DNA of 64,000 nt from Effrenium voratum (taxonomy: Eukaryota > Sar > Dinophyceae > Suessiales > Symbiodiniaceae), in contig CAUJNA010000196.1 of the NCBI GenBank assembly GCA_963377175.1, forward strand, positions 234,410-298,409. Direction: 5' to 3'. The position numbers and the translations under genes were made by a program. Below the pieces are notes generated by a model. That model worked only from the letters and a program-made list of their open reading frames with translations, had not been told where the DNA came from and did no database searches. Shown piece after piece: positions 11,069-20,978 of the stretch (position 1 is its first letter; each line of letters starts with the position of its first letter).

Positions 11069-12522
11069 GGTGACCTTTGGCTTGACGGATCTCTCCCCGG
11101 AGGGTTCCCTGTTCTCCTCTTCAACTTCGTCCTGATCGGTGGAGTGCCGTCGCTTCTTGGTCTCTGAGGAAGTATATTTTTCCTTGCTGTGCTTGTCGGA
11201 ATTTTTTCATGGCTGAAGAAAGCATCGGCGAATTCACGGATCTTGGTGTCGTACATCTCAACATCTTCACGACTGAGAAGCTTCTTCATGATCCAGATGT
11301 TGCTCATCATGGTGCTACCATCAGGTTCGTATGCTGCAACAATATTCTTCGCCTCGATGGTTTGTTCTGTCAGCGCTGTTCGCTCTTCGGAGAGTCGGAT
11401 GCCATAGTCCTGGCCCTTGAAGAAGGCAAGGATCAACAGTGCATCTCTTCCTGCTGGCACATGTGTGGGTGCTGCTTCTGACTCGTCGTCGTCAAGGATA
11501 ACGTCGTCGATGCATGCCATGAGGACGTGCATTCTCCCCGAAGGGTTTGACTGGGATTTCCCAGATCTGAGCCCGTTCTGTATGATGCTGATGAGTTGAT
11601 TTCCATAGGTTGCATGGAACATGAAAGTGATGGGCTTCTTCGCGAACGGCTTGATCTTTCTCTCTTCTTCAATGGATGGTGGTGCCGGCCTTCGCGTTCT
11701 GTATTTTGCCTGAGCTGTGCCTTCGTCTTCATGGGGCGCATCTGATCTTGACGGATGCGGATTTGGAGGAATGGATTCCGTTGGAAGGTCATAGTCCGGT
11801 TCTTCTTGGCGAGGCTCACTCTGCTGCTCGGAGTACAGGGGTCGTCCAAAAGATTGGAGATCGACTTGTCGTGTATGACCGCTGTTGCATCTCACGTAGA
11901 ACTCCATGTCTGGATCATTGAGGAATTCCTTGCCATTCGGCCGGAGTGCATTGTGTGCGGATCTCGTGGTGAGTTTGTCGATCCATCGATTTCTTGGAAC
12001 AATTTCTCCCCTTGCCTTGCGCTCCTTGTATGGCCCGTCCACGGATGGATACACGAACGCAATCTCGAAACGTGACTTTCCATAGTTCGCGAACATAGCC
12101 ATCAAGAGAAGTCCTGGCTTGTTTCCAATGAAAATCCTGGCATGTGTAACGCAGGTCAATGCATCGTAGAGCTCAACGGATGCATCAGAACCCATGTCCA
12201 CTTGTCGTTTGCATTCTTTATGGATGCCATGCCTTGGGTCATGTCGAAGACATCCGGAAAACAATCTGCTCATTCTCTCGATTCGCCAGAGGATGAGGTC
12301 GGTGACCTGTTTTGCCTTGGATGGATCCATGTTGAAGTACTTGCAAAGCTGTTCAACATTCTGGACGGCCTTCTCGAGATCAATGCGGCTGTTGTGACAT
12401 ACCATCGGAATGATGTCGGTTCCGTAAACTTCTGGCTGAGCATTGGTGTAGCAGCAAATGCTGTAGACCTTCTTGATGAAGTCCATGTATTGTTTCTCTG
12501 CGTGTTGGCCGCCAATAGTCAT
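11041..12522 (-). CDS. Tpt1/KptA-like RNA 2'-phosphotransferase domain in copia accessory ORF
   Basis: A 493-codon open frame. Its N-terminal 200 residues are helical and unrecognised. Then comes NDPDMEFYVRCNSGHTR, matching the Tpt1/KptA hallmark IRANQGHS with its Arg and His. An acidic, Pro-rich linker follows, and then FMFHATYGNQLISIIQNGL with GRMHVLMA, matching the second lobe of the same ADP-ribosyltransferase fold (HGT then I--GL then R-HVHLS). Tpt1 removes an internal 2'-phosphate from RNA using NAD, classically after tRNA splicing. The linker between the lobes is much longer than in ordinary Tpt1. The frame joins the nuclease block at its 3' end (overlap 11041-11068) and a decayed N-terminal part upstream. 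Activity cannot be judged because not every catalytic Arg could be placed. Confidence 0.65.
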   Translation of the reverse strand: MTIGGQHAEKQYMDFIKKVYSICCYTNAQPEVYGTDIIPMVCHNSRIDLEKAVQNVEQLCKYFNMDPSKAKQVTDLILWRIERMSRLFSGCLRHDPRHGIHKECKRQVDMGSDASVELYDALTCVTHARIFIGNKPGLLLMAMFANYGKSRFEIAFVYPSVDGPYKERKARGEIVPRNRWIDKLTTRSAHNALRPNGKEFLNDPDMEFYVRCNSGHTRQVDLQSFGRPLYSEQQSEPRQEEPDYDLPTESIPPNPHPSRSDAPHEDEGTAQAKYRTRRPAPPSIEEERKIKPFAKKPITFMFHATYGNQLISIIQNGLRSGKSQSNPSGRMHVLMACIDDVILDDDESEAAPTHVPAGRDALLILAFFKGQDYGIRLSEERTALTEQTIEAKNIVAAYEPDGSTMMSNIWIMKKLLSREDVEMYDTKIREFADAFFSHEKIPTSTARKNILPQRPRSDGTPPIRTKLKRRTGNPPGRDPSSQRSPWSIAIPRT

Positions 12523-13305
12523 TGAATCTGGCTTTCAGCCAGAATACCTTGACTCCATGTGGTCGTTCATGCTCAGGAATGATGTGGAAATCCGGATTCA
12601 TCTCGAGGATGGTTGAGCACTCCTTGAAGTCTTCGTACACGAAATTGAGGAATTTAGAATTCCCGAAAGGTCCTGGGTGTACGGATTCCCTCTGGAGGCT
12701 CATGTCGGTATCTGATCCATCTGGTACATACCACCGATCGTTGGATGTGAGAGTTGGCCGCATCGCTGGTCGCCTTGGAAGTGCAGGTCGGTCACCAGGA
12801 TGATTGTCGGATTCCGTCTCCTCTTCCAGGATGTTCTTCGGTGCTGGCTTGACCTTTGACACAAGCCTCAATGTCGGTGGTGGTGACTTTGGTATCCAGT
12901 TTTGGATGTGGCATCGCCTTCGACGTCGGCCTTCCTGCGGGAGGTTGCTCTTCCTCATCTGAATCATCGTCGTTGTCGGAATCTGGGTCATAATCAACCT
13001 GCTCTATGTTGACATTCTCTGGTTGTTGAGAGGCGGATGGATTCTCATCGGCGACCTGCTCCATGGGGCAGTCGGATGTCTCATCTTCCTCATCACGAGC
13101 AGGTGATTCCTTCAACGGAGATGCCCGTCTCTTCACCAGCGGCTTCGGCAAAGGAGCCGTGGTGCTGGATCGTCCAAAGATCATGTTGAGAATCGGCATG
13201 TCTTCGAAGTGATCGAGCATACAAGATTGCAAAGGTCGGAATGGTTGTAAACCGAAAGTGGCTGCGGATGCAGACACATATTTCTTGAGATTCAAAATGG
13301 GCCAA
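12523..13305 (-). pseudogene. N-terminal part of copia accessory ORF (frameshifted)
   Basis: Two overlapping minus-strand frames (13295-12792, then 12997-12380) read as one acidic, Ser/Pro-rich protein split by a frameshift around 12880. It contains DYDPDSDNDDDSDEEE and, after the shift, a plausible folded piece (FLNFVYEDFKECSTILEMNP). The lead-in at 13283-13301 reads CCATTTTGAATCTCAAG, similar to the end of the dinoflagellate spliced leader. Only about 100 bp separates this block from the RNase H stop. No function can be assigned to this part. Confidence 0.45.
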
Positions 13306-13390
13306 GTGCTAAAACACGCATCACGGATTTGAGGAATTGAAAATGTGCAAAATAAAAAAACTCATGCATCAGAATTCGTGGACATGCGGA

Positions 13391-14212
13391 TCATGCCCAG
13401 GTTCCCCAATAAGCCAACATGGATTCTGCTATACCGACTCCTGCAAAGGCAACGATGTCGGGTCCGTGCTTCGTATTGTGTGCTAGCCACTCAACCAAAA
13501 ATGCCTTGTTCTGCAACATAGTACGGAAGGGTGGATGTGCATCAACATTCAAGAGATTGCCAGTGAGGACGGCCTTGATGAGCTCGTCTGCTTTAGCTGA
13601 ATGCTTGGTCAGCGAATCTGCCAGGCAGTCTTCACTCCGTACATGTGCAAGATCATGCATCTGTCCACTGTTGCTTTCCTTTCTCAACATTTGGATCAAA
13701 TGCATTGTCTCTTTCTGTTCCGGTTGATGTGTTGTGGATGCTGTGGTGACAAGATTATTCGCATCAGTGCGGATGTGTACATCTGCGATTTCGCCTGTGA
13801 TGTCTGACCAGAGACCGCGAAGAAATAATGCTGAACCGTAACAACGCATCAGTCCGTGCAATTCTGCAACAGTTGTGAACATGGTTGTGGCGGTGATCTT
13901 GTGCGTCTCATAGTCGACCAATGAGCCTCTCGTGTTCGATGAGCCCTGGCGAAGATCTCTTTGTTCTGCGAGAAATAAAACATGCGCACGTTGGGATGAC
14001 TTATCTTCATTGTTGCGATAGGATGCATCTGGATAACCAACTATGCGTGTCTTGCCACGAAGGGGCCAGAATCTCATACTAAGCGGAATGCTTTTGATGG
14101 TTCTGACTGTCTTATTAATGGCGCGAACGTCCTCAATGGTCGGTGATGATGCCTTGGATGCACACCTGGAGATTGATAACCAATGTGGAACTGCGTTCGC
14201 GATTGTAACCAA
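13391..14212 (-). CDS. Copia RNase H
   Basis: The last polyprotein segment before the accessory block. It has the copia-type RNase H acidic residues in order: VGYPDASYRNN (Asp), FTTVAELHGLMRC (Glu), VHIRTDANNLV (Asp) and RSEDCLADSLTK (Asp). RNase H degrades the RNA strand of the reverse-transcription hybrid. The frame is intact for 273 codons and stops at 13391. Between it and the reverse transcriptase (14212-14380) the frame changes, so this is part of a broken polyprotein. The approximately 100 codons after the last catalytic Asp lack further motifs. Confidence 0.85.
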   Translation of the reverse strand: MVTIANAVPHWLSISRCASKASSPTIEDVRAINKTVRTIKSIPLSMRFWPLRGKTRIVGYPDASYRNNEDKSSQRAHVLFLAEQRDLRQGSSNTRGSLVDYETHKITATTMFTTVAELHGLMRCYGSALFLRGLWSDITGEIADVHIRTDANNLVTTASTTHQPEQKETMHLIQMLRKESNSGQMHDLAHVRSEDCLADSLTKHSAKADELIKAVLTGNLLNVDAHPPFRTMLQNKAFLVEWLAHNTKHGPDIVAFAGVGIAESMLAYWGTWA

Positions 14213-14379
14213 TTGATCTGACCTAGGACACTTCTGTATGCAGTATGCATTTGTGGAGAAAGGGGAGTGTCGTCCTTCAGGTACTTGTCAAAAGTGATCT
14301 CCTGAAGTTCGTCAATGGCAACGTTCTGATGGACATTGATGTACCAGCCATGCTTGTCATCTTGCTTCCATTGGATGCG

Positions 14380-15576
14380 CTATCCTACGAAGAGGCAATC
14401 ATTTTTGTCTCCGGAACCAACTTGAAAATCCTTGCGAAGTCGTCCCATGATTTCCTTCTCGAAGACATCATCACCCGTCATAAGAAGATCATCAGCATGA
14501 AGAGAAAGTGCTCCATGAACTTGTCGATTCTTGGCATCGTTACCGGAAACAGGATCCATAAGGTAATCAACTGCTCCTTCGAGATCGAAAGTATTGGATG
14601 ACTTCTTTTCACTCACCAGTGCGGGCTTCGGAAGCTGCTTGCCGTAGTATACATATGTCAACGGTCTGCCCTGGTTGGCACCAGTCCGTAAGAACGGAGC
14701 GCCGAATCAAGGATGTTCCACCATCTGCGGGGTGCGTCATTTAGCCCGTAGGCAGGCTTCTTCATGCGCGCTCCAATGTGTGGCGCATATCCCATTTCAG
14801 GAGGGATCTGACAAATGATGTCATGAGTCTGATCGTATGCTTCGCCTTGGAGGAATGCTGTCTTCAAATCCATGTGAGATATATTCCAGCCCTTATTTGC
14901 GGCTGCTTGGATTGCAAGGCGGAAGCCACTCCTGGATGCAGCAGGACTATCTGTCTGCTGATCATTCTTCTGCTTGTCTTGGAAGCCCCGGAGGACCCAG
15001 CGAGCCTTGGTCTTCAGGAAGTTACCATCCTTGTCTCGCTTTAGGGTAAGGACCCAGCGACCAGTGACCCAGTTCCTGACCTGAATCTTGCGTGTGTCGA
15101 CCAAGTCGAACACTTCGCCAAGATTTGCACTCAAGCTGCTTGGCTTCAAGGAATTGCTTCTGATACGCCTGTATTTCAGTGGCTGTCGCTTCCTTCCGCT
15201 TCTTGCCAATAAGTGCGGATGTGGATGAAGCCTTCAAGGATTCTTGCTTGGATGAGTACAAAACTAAGAGTGCACGGTCATCGTCGGTCATGTTCTTGCA
15301 TAACTGGTCCACATGATTCTGATCTGTGTATGTCTGATGAGAGAATCCGCATCCGGGCGATGGGTTGGAGGTCCCTTTCACACGTCCAAGAAGGACAGGG
15401 TTTCCTTCAATGTCTCTCACAACCGTAAAGGATCCAGTGTTCGCACAGATCTTCTGCTCAGCTGTCATGAGTGACCAGTGTGCTTCATCAAGAACGAGAT
15501 CAGCTTGGTGATCATCGTAAGATCTGGTCCTCTGAGAGTCTTCTGATTCTCCATCTTCCTGGTCAGTATATCTCAT
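14380..15576 (-). pseudogene. Copia reverse transcriptase (frameshifted)
   Basis: Three overlapping minus-strand frames cover a copia-type reverse transcriptase. KARWVLRGFQDKQ with TDSPAASRSGFRLAIQAAA are fingers motifs; WNISHMDLKTAFLQGE holds the first catalytic Asp; AYGLNDAPRRWW follows; and after a frame change near 14660 LHADDLLMTGD carries the Asp-Asp pair (His-Ala-Asp-Asp in place of Tyr-Val-Asp-Asp). The 5' part (15576-15209) overlaps in another frame. All three catalytic Asp are present, but at least two frameshifts make the copy non-coding as a single protein unless the assembly is wrong. Confidence 0.85.
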
Positions 15577-16694
15577 GGTTCTCTCTGAACTTCTGAGGTT
15601 GGAACATGAGGGATCAGTTCTTCCTCACTTTCATATTGTACCGGCAAGTTTGCTGGATTGTTCGGATTGTAATTGGATGAAGATGCAGGTTCATTTCTGG
15701 GAGAATGCTCAGGTGACTCATCATTGTCATCTGGCTTCTTCTTCTTCTTCTTCTTCCCAGTCTTCTGCTTCTTGGATGGACTGCCAGTCGTTTCTTCTTG
15801 CTCACGTATTGGCAGTTCAAGATCTTCATCATGGCCTGCTGCTTCGGGATTTGTTAGAATCGCAGGTGGTGAAGGTACCACGACAGTCGAAAGAATTGGC
15901 TTGGATGATTGCGACTGTGACGGCAAAGGCACATCACCCCCCAGTCCATTGAGTCCGATTGCGGATGAAATGGACTGTTGTTGCCGTTTGAGCGCTACAT
16001 CGCCTCCGCCAGGTTTGTCGTGCGGCGGCAGTGGTGGATCCACTGGACTGTCCGGTGATACACTGCGTGGTGCTGGCGGCATGGGATGATCAGGCTGATG
16101 TGGAGGATCCGGAGGAGGATCTGACATGTTCTCGTCCGGTGGTGTTGGAGGTCTTGGATCAGGCATGGGATGGTCCGGTTGATCAGGTGGCGGCGCATCC
16201 GTAGGATCCGATGGATCCGTCTCGATGGGCATCGGCCTGATAGCCGGCGCATCTGAGAATGACTGATGAACGGATGAAAACATCGGATCATAATTCTCCC
16301 AATTGCATTTGGATGCAGGCAAGACCCAAATCCTATTCAGCTGATCAGGCTGCCAGAAGGATATGATCGCATCGTCCGGAGGTGACGTAATTGGCATGTT
16401 GATGCCGATGGTGTGGACGAATGCTGTCCATGCATCGTACTGGGTGGATGAGATGCACAATTGTCTCAACTTCTTGCAAACATTCCACATGTTCTGACAT
16501 CGCCAGTCATTGGGATCTTGTTTGAAGATATCGATTTCAGTCCCCGGCGGGTACTGCTTCATCGTTTTCTGAAACTTCTGGACTAGCGGATCTTGGATGA
16601 CCAATGGTTGAACGTCCTTGTTGAACGGCAGGTCCTGGATTCTGACCGCAAGACTGCTGCTGGTCATGTTGAACTCCTTGTCAATGGCTTCCAT
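15573..16694 (-). CDS. Copia polyprotein, Pro/Asp-rich linker
   Basis: A 373-codon open frame between the methyltransferase-like domain and reverse transcriptase. Residues 1-150 are probably folded (FDAWTAFVH-type helices and strands). Residues 155-215 are a Pro/Asp/His-rich tract with repeated DQPDHPMP. Near residue 315 a Lys-rich cluster (KKQKTGKKKKKKK) looks like a nuclear localisation signal. I see no enzymatic motif. Dinoflagellate copia polyproteins commonly have a long variable region here. Confidence 0.7.
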   Translation of the reverse strand: MEAIDKEFNMTSSSLAVRIQDLPFNKDVQPLVIQDPLVQKFQKTMKQYPPGTEIDIFKQDPNDWRCQNMWNVCKKLRQLCISSTQYDAWTAFVHTIGINMPITSPPDDAIISFWQPDQLNRIWVLPASKCNWENYDPMFSSVHQSFSDAPAIRPMPIETDPSDPTDAPPPDQPDHPMPDPRPPTPPDENMSDPPPDPPHQPDHPMPPAPRSVSPDSPVDPPLPPHDKPGGGDVALKRQQQSISSAIGLNGLGGDVPLPSQSQSSKPILSTVVVPSPPAILTNPEAAGHDEDLELPIREQEETTGSPSKKQKTGKKKKKKKPDDNDESPEHSPRNEPASSSNYNPNNPANLPVQYESEEELIPHVPTSEVQREP

Positions 16695-16773
16695 CTCCTC
16701 AGGATGTCAACCTGCTTGATGGTGAATGGTTCGAAAAGGTCCTCCAAGAGGTACACCTCGTTGTCAAGTGGTT

Positions 16774-17716
16774 TCACCGTAGGAGGATGTGGGCGAGATC
16801 CTGACAGAACTGGTAAGGATACACCTGTGCCAGCTTGGTTCTGCTTCCGAAAGTACCAGCATTTCCCTCGAGGGGTTGATGTTGATGCTTGACTGAGCTG
16901 GTAGAATTTTTACACCTTCTGAAGATCGGTCTCATTACCTCGGGAGGTAAGCAGTGCATCAAGCTCGTGGGCTTGAGACTTCTGACCCCGGATTCAGGAT
17001 CTTTCAGTCCGTATGCACAGAAATGGAAATCTCCCCAGGTCACGGATGGATCTGAAAACAGTTGCTGCATACAATTCAGATACCATATCTTGGATGTCTG
17101 AGATTTTCAATAATGAAATATCTTCCGTGCTTCAGCTGATATCTCGCAATGGATGCCACAAACTCAACCATGGGAAGATAGCGTTTCCGCTTCTCCCAGA
17201 AACTTTGCTGGTCTTGTTGGATGTTCTGCATGTTTGACCACGGTCCACAGACCGGCGCCATGAGGATTACATCAGGCGCTTGCTCCCTGATGATCTCCAT
17301 GACCATGTGTCAACCTTAAGGCCTGAGAGTGCACAGCACTGACTGAATCTGGCACTTCCTGCAAAGATCTCGAGAACGTGGATCTTTCCTTTACGTACAC
17401 AATTCCAGTGTGCTTGTTCAGGAACGGATGCGAGGTCCTCGACGAACATGTTCTCTGCCGGATGAGGCGCTGCAGGCTTGGGAGTTGTCTTTCCCGCGAT
17501 ACGTAATGGCACTGAGGATTTTGGCTTAGGAGCTGGTGCGGATGACTCCTTCTTCTTGGTATCGGCAGAGGAGCCGGGTTGCTCCTTCTGCAAGGATTCT
17601 CGCTCCTCTGGCAATAGAAGATCAATTCCAGGTTTCCTCGGAGGGATGGTTTCATCCTTTCTGACCTTCGTCATGTTAACCTTGATGAGTCGAGTCCCAA
17701 GATCAAGTCCTACCAT
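16774..17716 (-). pseudogene. C5-cytosine-methyltransferase-like domain in copia pol
   Basis: Between integrase and reverse transcriptase the minus strand encodes KGKIHVLEIFAGSARFSQC, the motif I cofactor loop of C5-cytosine methyltransferases (hhE-FAG-G). Next is IREQAPDVILMAPVCGPWS, the motif IV loop with its Cys, where Pro-Val-Cys replaces the usual Pro-Pro-Cys. Then comes RYFIIENLRHP, motif VI Glu-Asn. The 3' part (GDFHFCAYGLKDP, HQHQPLEGNA) matches what follows in dinoflagellate relatives. Three frames are needed (changes near 17300 and 17075). Published work reports DNA methyltransferases carried by dinoflagellate retrotransposons, so the domain itself is known. The altered motif IV and frameshifts suggest this copy is inactive. 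Confidence 0.7.
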
Positions 17717-17745
17717 TGCTCCTTCAATGGAAATGACTTCTCCTT

Positions 17746-18771
17746 TTAACCATATTCATCGGAACGGATCTTGGATTTGTCTTCCTGCCAATAAAATACC
17801 TTGTCCTTCACCTGAAGAGGCTTAGAACTCATTCGGAGATTTTGAGCAAGGTCTCGTCGGATGTCTTCGGATTGACGTGCTTCTTGGAATGCTTGCTTGG
17901 ACAGCTGCTTGATCTGGATGGCTGTCATCTCCTCCTCATTCCTGTCAATCGTTAGCTGAGTTGGTGTTGCGACATCGAGTTGGATGAGATCTGCTGGTCG
18001 CCTTCCGAATGCGAGCTCCAATGGTGTTACACCCTCGTAGGTGACAGTCTGATTCCTGACAGTTGCAGCTGCCTTCACCAGCTGTCTATATGTCACTTTC
18101 TTCAGTGTGGCAGGTGCTGTGCCTGCCTTGATGGAGCTGAGCATGATCTTGAGTTGTGCCTTCAGGAGTCGAACTGCAGCTTCAGCTCGGTTTGGCCATG
18201 GTGTATTTGGTCCCAATGATATCGGTGTGATGTCAAGGGATTGATAGAAATTTTCCCATGTCTCCGTCATGAAGGCTTGATCTGCGACAACTGATTTGGG
18301 CTGCAAGTGGTACTGGTCAAAATAGTTCCTGAGGACAGTGATGTTCTCGATTTCTTGCGTAGTTGTCACTGCCTCTGCAGTGAGCAATGTTGTTGCTCCA
18401 TCCAGGATGACAAAAACAATGATGTGTTCTCCTGTTCCAAGAGGAACTTGACAGTGATCAATGAATGTCATGTCACCAAAGGTGTCCGCTCGAAGTCCAC
18501 TCGTCTTGCTTCGTGATGGTGCATGCTTTGCCGCTTGGCAAACTTCACATTCACTTCGGATTTTGTCAAATAGATCGAATGTTGATTTCGGCAAATGAAG
18601 TGAGCGGGTTCTAAATCGAAATTGATCTGTTGTCATGTGATGATGCTGGAGGTGGAGCTTCTTCAACTCTTCGGGATTTGACAATCGCTTGTGGATTCTG
18701 CCTAGTGCAAGCGGAAGCATTGTTGGTTCTTCTGAGGATGGTGCGAAAGGATCTGGCTCAATTCGGCTCAA
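17746..18771 (-). CDS. Copia integrase
   Basis: A 341-codon intact frame. The N-terminal zinc motif is LKKLHLQHHHMT (His pair) with SECEVCQAAK (Cys pair). The DDE catalytic triad is visible: GDMTFIDHCQVPL (first Asp), PKSVVADQAFMT (second Asp) and GPNTPWPNRAEAAVRLLK (Glu). The following VTPLELAFGRRPAD is typical of retroelement integrases, and the C-terminal part ends with KVFYWQEDKSK. Integrase joins the reverse-transcribed DNA to the host chromosome. Its position upstream of reverse transcriptase is the copia (Pseudoviridae-type) order. All key residues are intact. Confidence 0.9.
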   Translation of the reverse strand: MSRIEPDPFAPSSEEPTMLPLALGRIHKRLSNPEELKKLHLQHHHMTTDQFRFRTRSLHLPKSTFDLFDKIRSECEVCQAAKHAPSRSKTSGLRADTFGDMTFIDHCQVPLGTGEHIIVFVILDGATTLLTAEAVTTTQEIENITVLRNYFDQYHLQPKSVVADQAFMTETWENFYQSLDITPISLGPNTPWPNRAEAAVRLLKAQLKIMLSSIKAGTAPATLKKVTYRQLVKAAATVRNQTVTYEGVTPLELAFGRRPADLIQLDVATPTQLTIDRNEEEMTAIQIKQLSKQAFQEARQSEDIRRDLAQNLRMSSKPLQVKDKVFYWQEDKSKIRSDEYG

Positions 18772-18779
18772 TGGTCGAC

Positions 18780-19460
18780 CGGCCCTTCTTGTCGATGATC
18801 CTGTCTGCTGCCGATCCTGAGCCTGCTTCTTCGTCCTTAAGCGAATTGTCCGCGATGGTGAAAATGGTCTTACCTATCCACAGGTTAATCATTGGTTTGT
18901 TTGCCTGGGATGTAAGTCTCCAATTGTCTTCTAGGATGTCTGGATCTCCACCTTCGGATGCATCAATGATTTCCGTAGTACGCTCTCGGCTAATGTTCTC
19001 AGGATTGATTGGACATTCCTTGGCTCCATTTGGTGTGAACAGTGCCTTTCGAGGCGTGATGCGCACACGGATGAGCTGCTTGTTCTTCTTGTCAAGGATC
19101 CAATGGTCCTGCTTCTGAGACCCAATGATTTTAGGAGTTGCTGGGTCCTCCTTCGTCTCGGATGATTTTGCTGCACAAACAGTTTCACTCTTGGAGATAT
19201 CCTCGGAGGGAAACTTGATGCTGTTGTCATCATCGTAGACGTAGTTGGTGAGGCCCTAATGAGCAATTTCTCCATGTGCCTTCACTCTTGCAACTCCAGC
19301 GAGATCGACGAGTGCATGTCCTGTACCGGATACCGGAACTGCTTGACGGTTCATGCCAAAAGCCTTGCATGCGATCTTGTCACATTGAGGTGTGTGCTCG
19401 ATGGTCATGCAGAGGTTCCGCATCTGACTGGTGCTGAGGAGGATCGGTACAGTTCCTTGT
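18780..19460 (-). pseudogene. Copia polyprotein between protease and integrase
   Basis: Short overlapping minus-strand frames (19275-18931 and 19066-18758) with at least two frame changes. The piece ITPRKALFTPNGAKECPINP and the basic Ser-rich segment before it match the spacer normally found between protease and integrase in dinoflagellate copia elements, but no catalytic motif lies here. Confidence 0.5.
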
Positions 19461-20138
19461 TCAAAGATGCAGGGTCCAATTTACCCTGGCGGTCTCTCCG
19501 TTTGCAAAAGTGAACTTGGTCCCGGCCGGGATGCACTGATAGGAGATGATGTCCTTCATGAATTCGATAGCCTGAGTAAAACGCTGGGTTGCATGCCAGC
19601 TGCCCATGGATCTGGTACATCCGTTGTCCAGGATCGCATAGGTCGGATTGTGCTGAGGGTTGGTGACAGGCGCCATCAGCTTTGTTGCCAAAAGGCTGTG
19701 ATTTGTTGTGACGGACAAATTGTGTTCTGAAACTGCATCTGATTGGATCAGCTTTCCGTGGATGGCCTCTTTCTCATGATGCTCATATGCGTCATGGAAT
19801 GCCATTTGCGCTTGTCCTGCCCTGGATGTCTCATGGGATGAGTACCAGCCTTGTTCATTCCATGTCCATGATTGATCCCAATCTTGGTCCGTCCAACCGG
19901 CATAGGTAGGCTCTGTGGATGGTGCAGTCTGCTGGATGGCGGGCTGCTCCTCCGTCTTCTCCGCCTTTTCCTTTGCCATAACCCTTGTTTCCATCATAGG
20001 GATATTGGAATTTTGATTTTCCTTTCTTTCCCTTTCCTTTGCCTTTTCCCCAAAAGGCCTGGTCGTAAAGATCATAGTTCTCATTGGCCATATTGGCCTT
20101 CCCGCCAGAACCGCTTTTTCTGAAGGGTTTAAAGCCAC
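19461..20138 (-). CDS. Copia aspartic protease region
   Basis: The reading frame after Gag carries TYAILDNGCTRSMGS near 19628. This is the retroelement aspartic-protease active site, with Asp-Asn-Gly in place of the usual Asp-Ser/Thr-Gly, and TKFTFANGETA follows as in related elements. The region before it is Trp/Gln-rich linker. The frame is offset from Gag, overlapping between about 20138 and 19855. Whether that is programmed frameshifting or decay cannot be decided. The Asn replacement would probably weaken catalysis. Confidence 0.75.
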   Translation of the reverse strand: MALNPSEKAVLAGRPIWPMRTMIFTTRPFGEKAKERERKENQNSNIPMMETRVMAKEKAEKTEEQPAIQQTAPSTEPTYAGWTDQDWDQSWTWNEQGWYSSHETSRAGQAQMAFHDAYEHHEKEAIHGKLIQSDAVSEHNLSVTTNHSLLATKLMAPVTNPQHNPTYAILDNGCTRSMGSWHATQRFTQAIEFMKDIISYQCIPAGTKFTFANGETARVNWTLHL

Positions 20139-20934
20139 CTCGTTGGTGACTGCCCTTTTTGTCTCCTGATTTTCCTTTTCCTTTTCTTTTCTTGAATCTG
20201 AAATTCCGCCCTGACACTTTTCTTGCTATGAACGCATCGTTCTCCTCGAGGACCCAGAATGTCTCTTCATCGTTGTTTGACATGAATCCTTCAAGTCCTT
20301 CTTCATCCTCAACCCAACAGCCTTCTTCTCCTTCGTATTCACCTTGTTCGATGATGAAGAATGTGTTGCTTTTGTTGTTTCTTTGAGGTCGGATGGATGG
20401 ATCTTGAATGGATGTCCTGGTTGTGATGAAGAGTTCATGGTAGTGCGTCTTCAGCATCTCATAGGAGTAGGGCATCAAGTCCATCCATGCTGCCTTCAAT
20501 CTCATGAGAAGGATTCCGAATTTTGATGTAAAAATGAGGAACTCTTGGTTCTGCCTTCCATGATTGAAGAAACTGAGGAGCCTGTGCAGATACACGTTGG
20601 TCGCACCTTTCAAAAAGTACTTCTTCAGCGTGTTCTTGAAGTAGTTGACTCCTTCATCAGGATCTTGCAAAAGGTCATTTTGGAGGACTGCCTTGTACAT
20701 ATAGGCATCTCCTGTGAGTCTGCTTTTGAGCAGAGGTCCTCTCTTGGGTGCTTCCACCGTAGTGATTGTCACCCAGTCGTCCACGAGTTCTTCATACCTA
20801 AACCAGCTGGCTTTTCCGTCGTACGATGGCGGCTGCTTGGCGGCCATCGATAAATTGAGTGTTTCCTCCGTATAGCCTGAAGGTTTGGCCATACTTGAAT
20901 AGGCTTCCATGAAGCCTTCTCCATCGGATGACAT
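19990..20934 (-). CDS. Copia Gag
   Basis: I place the start at ATG 20934 (MSSDGEGFMEAY); the open frame extends farther upstream only through LTR-derived sequence. KQPPSYDGKASWFRYEELVDDWV, given here as the motif PPSYDG-SWF-YEE-VDDW, then TTVEAPKRGPLLKSRLTGDA, GVNYFKNTLKKYFLKGA, and AWMDLMPYSYEML form the capsid-like domain seen in dinoflagellate copia Gags. The C-terminal third is Lys/Gly-rich (GKGKGKKGKSKF), serving as a nucleic-acid-binding tail in place of a classical zinc knuckle. Gag would form the particle in which reverse transcription occurs. Nothing in this segment is broken until the frame change to protease. Confidence 0.85.
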
Positions 20935-20957
20935 CTTCCCTTGGATCTCTGCAGAAA

Positions 20958-20973
20958 ACCCGCTCCGCGACCA
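20958..20973 (-). promoter_or_regulatory. Probable tRNA primer-binding site
   Basis: Five bases after the LTR end, the minus strand reads TGGTCGCGGAGCGGGT. Its complement, ACCCGCTCCGCGACCA, has the form of a tRNA 3' end: acceptor strand, discriminator A and CCA. This is where minus-strand DNA synthesis would be primed. The tRNA identity is not determined. Confidence 0.6.
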
Positions 20974-20978
20974 CAAAT

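Noticed and set aside
10476..12525. Plus-strand open frames opposite the Tpt1/EEP block
   Set aside because: They mirror the minus-strand coding sequence and contain no recognisable motif.
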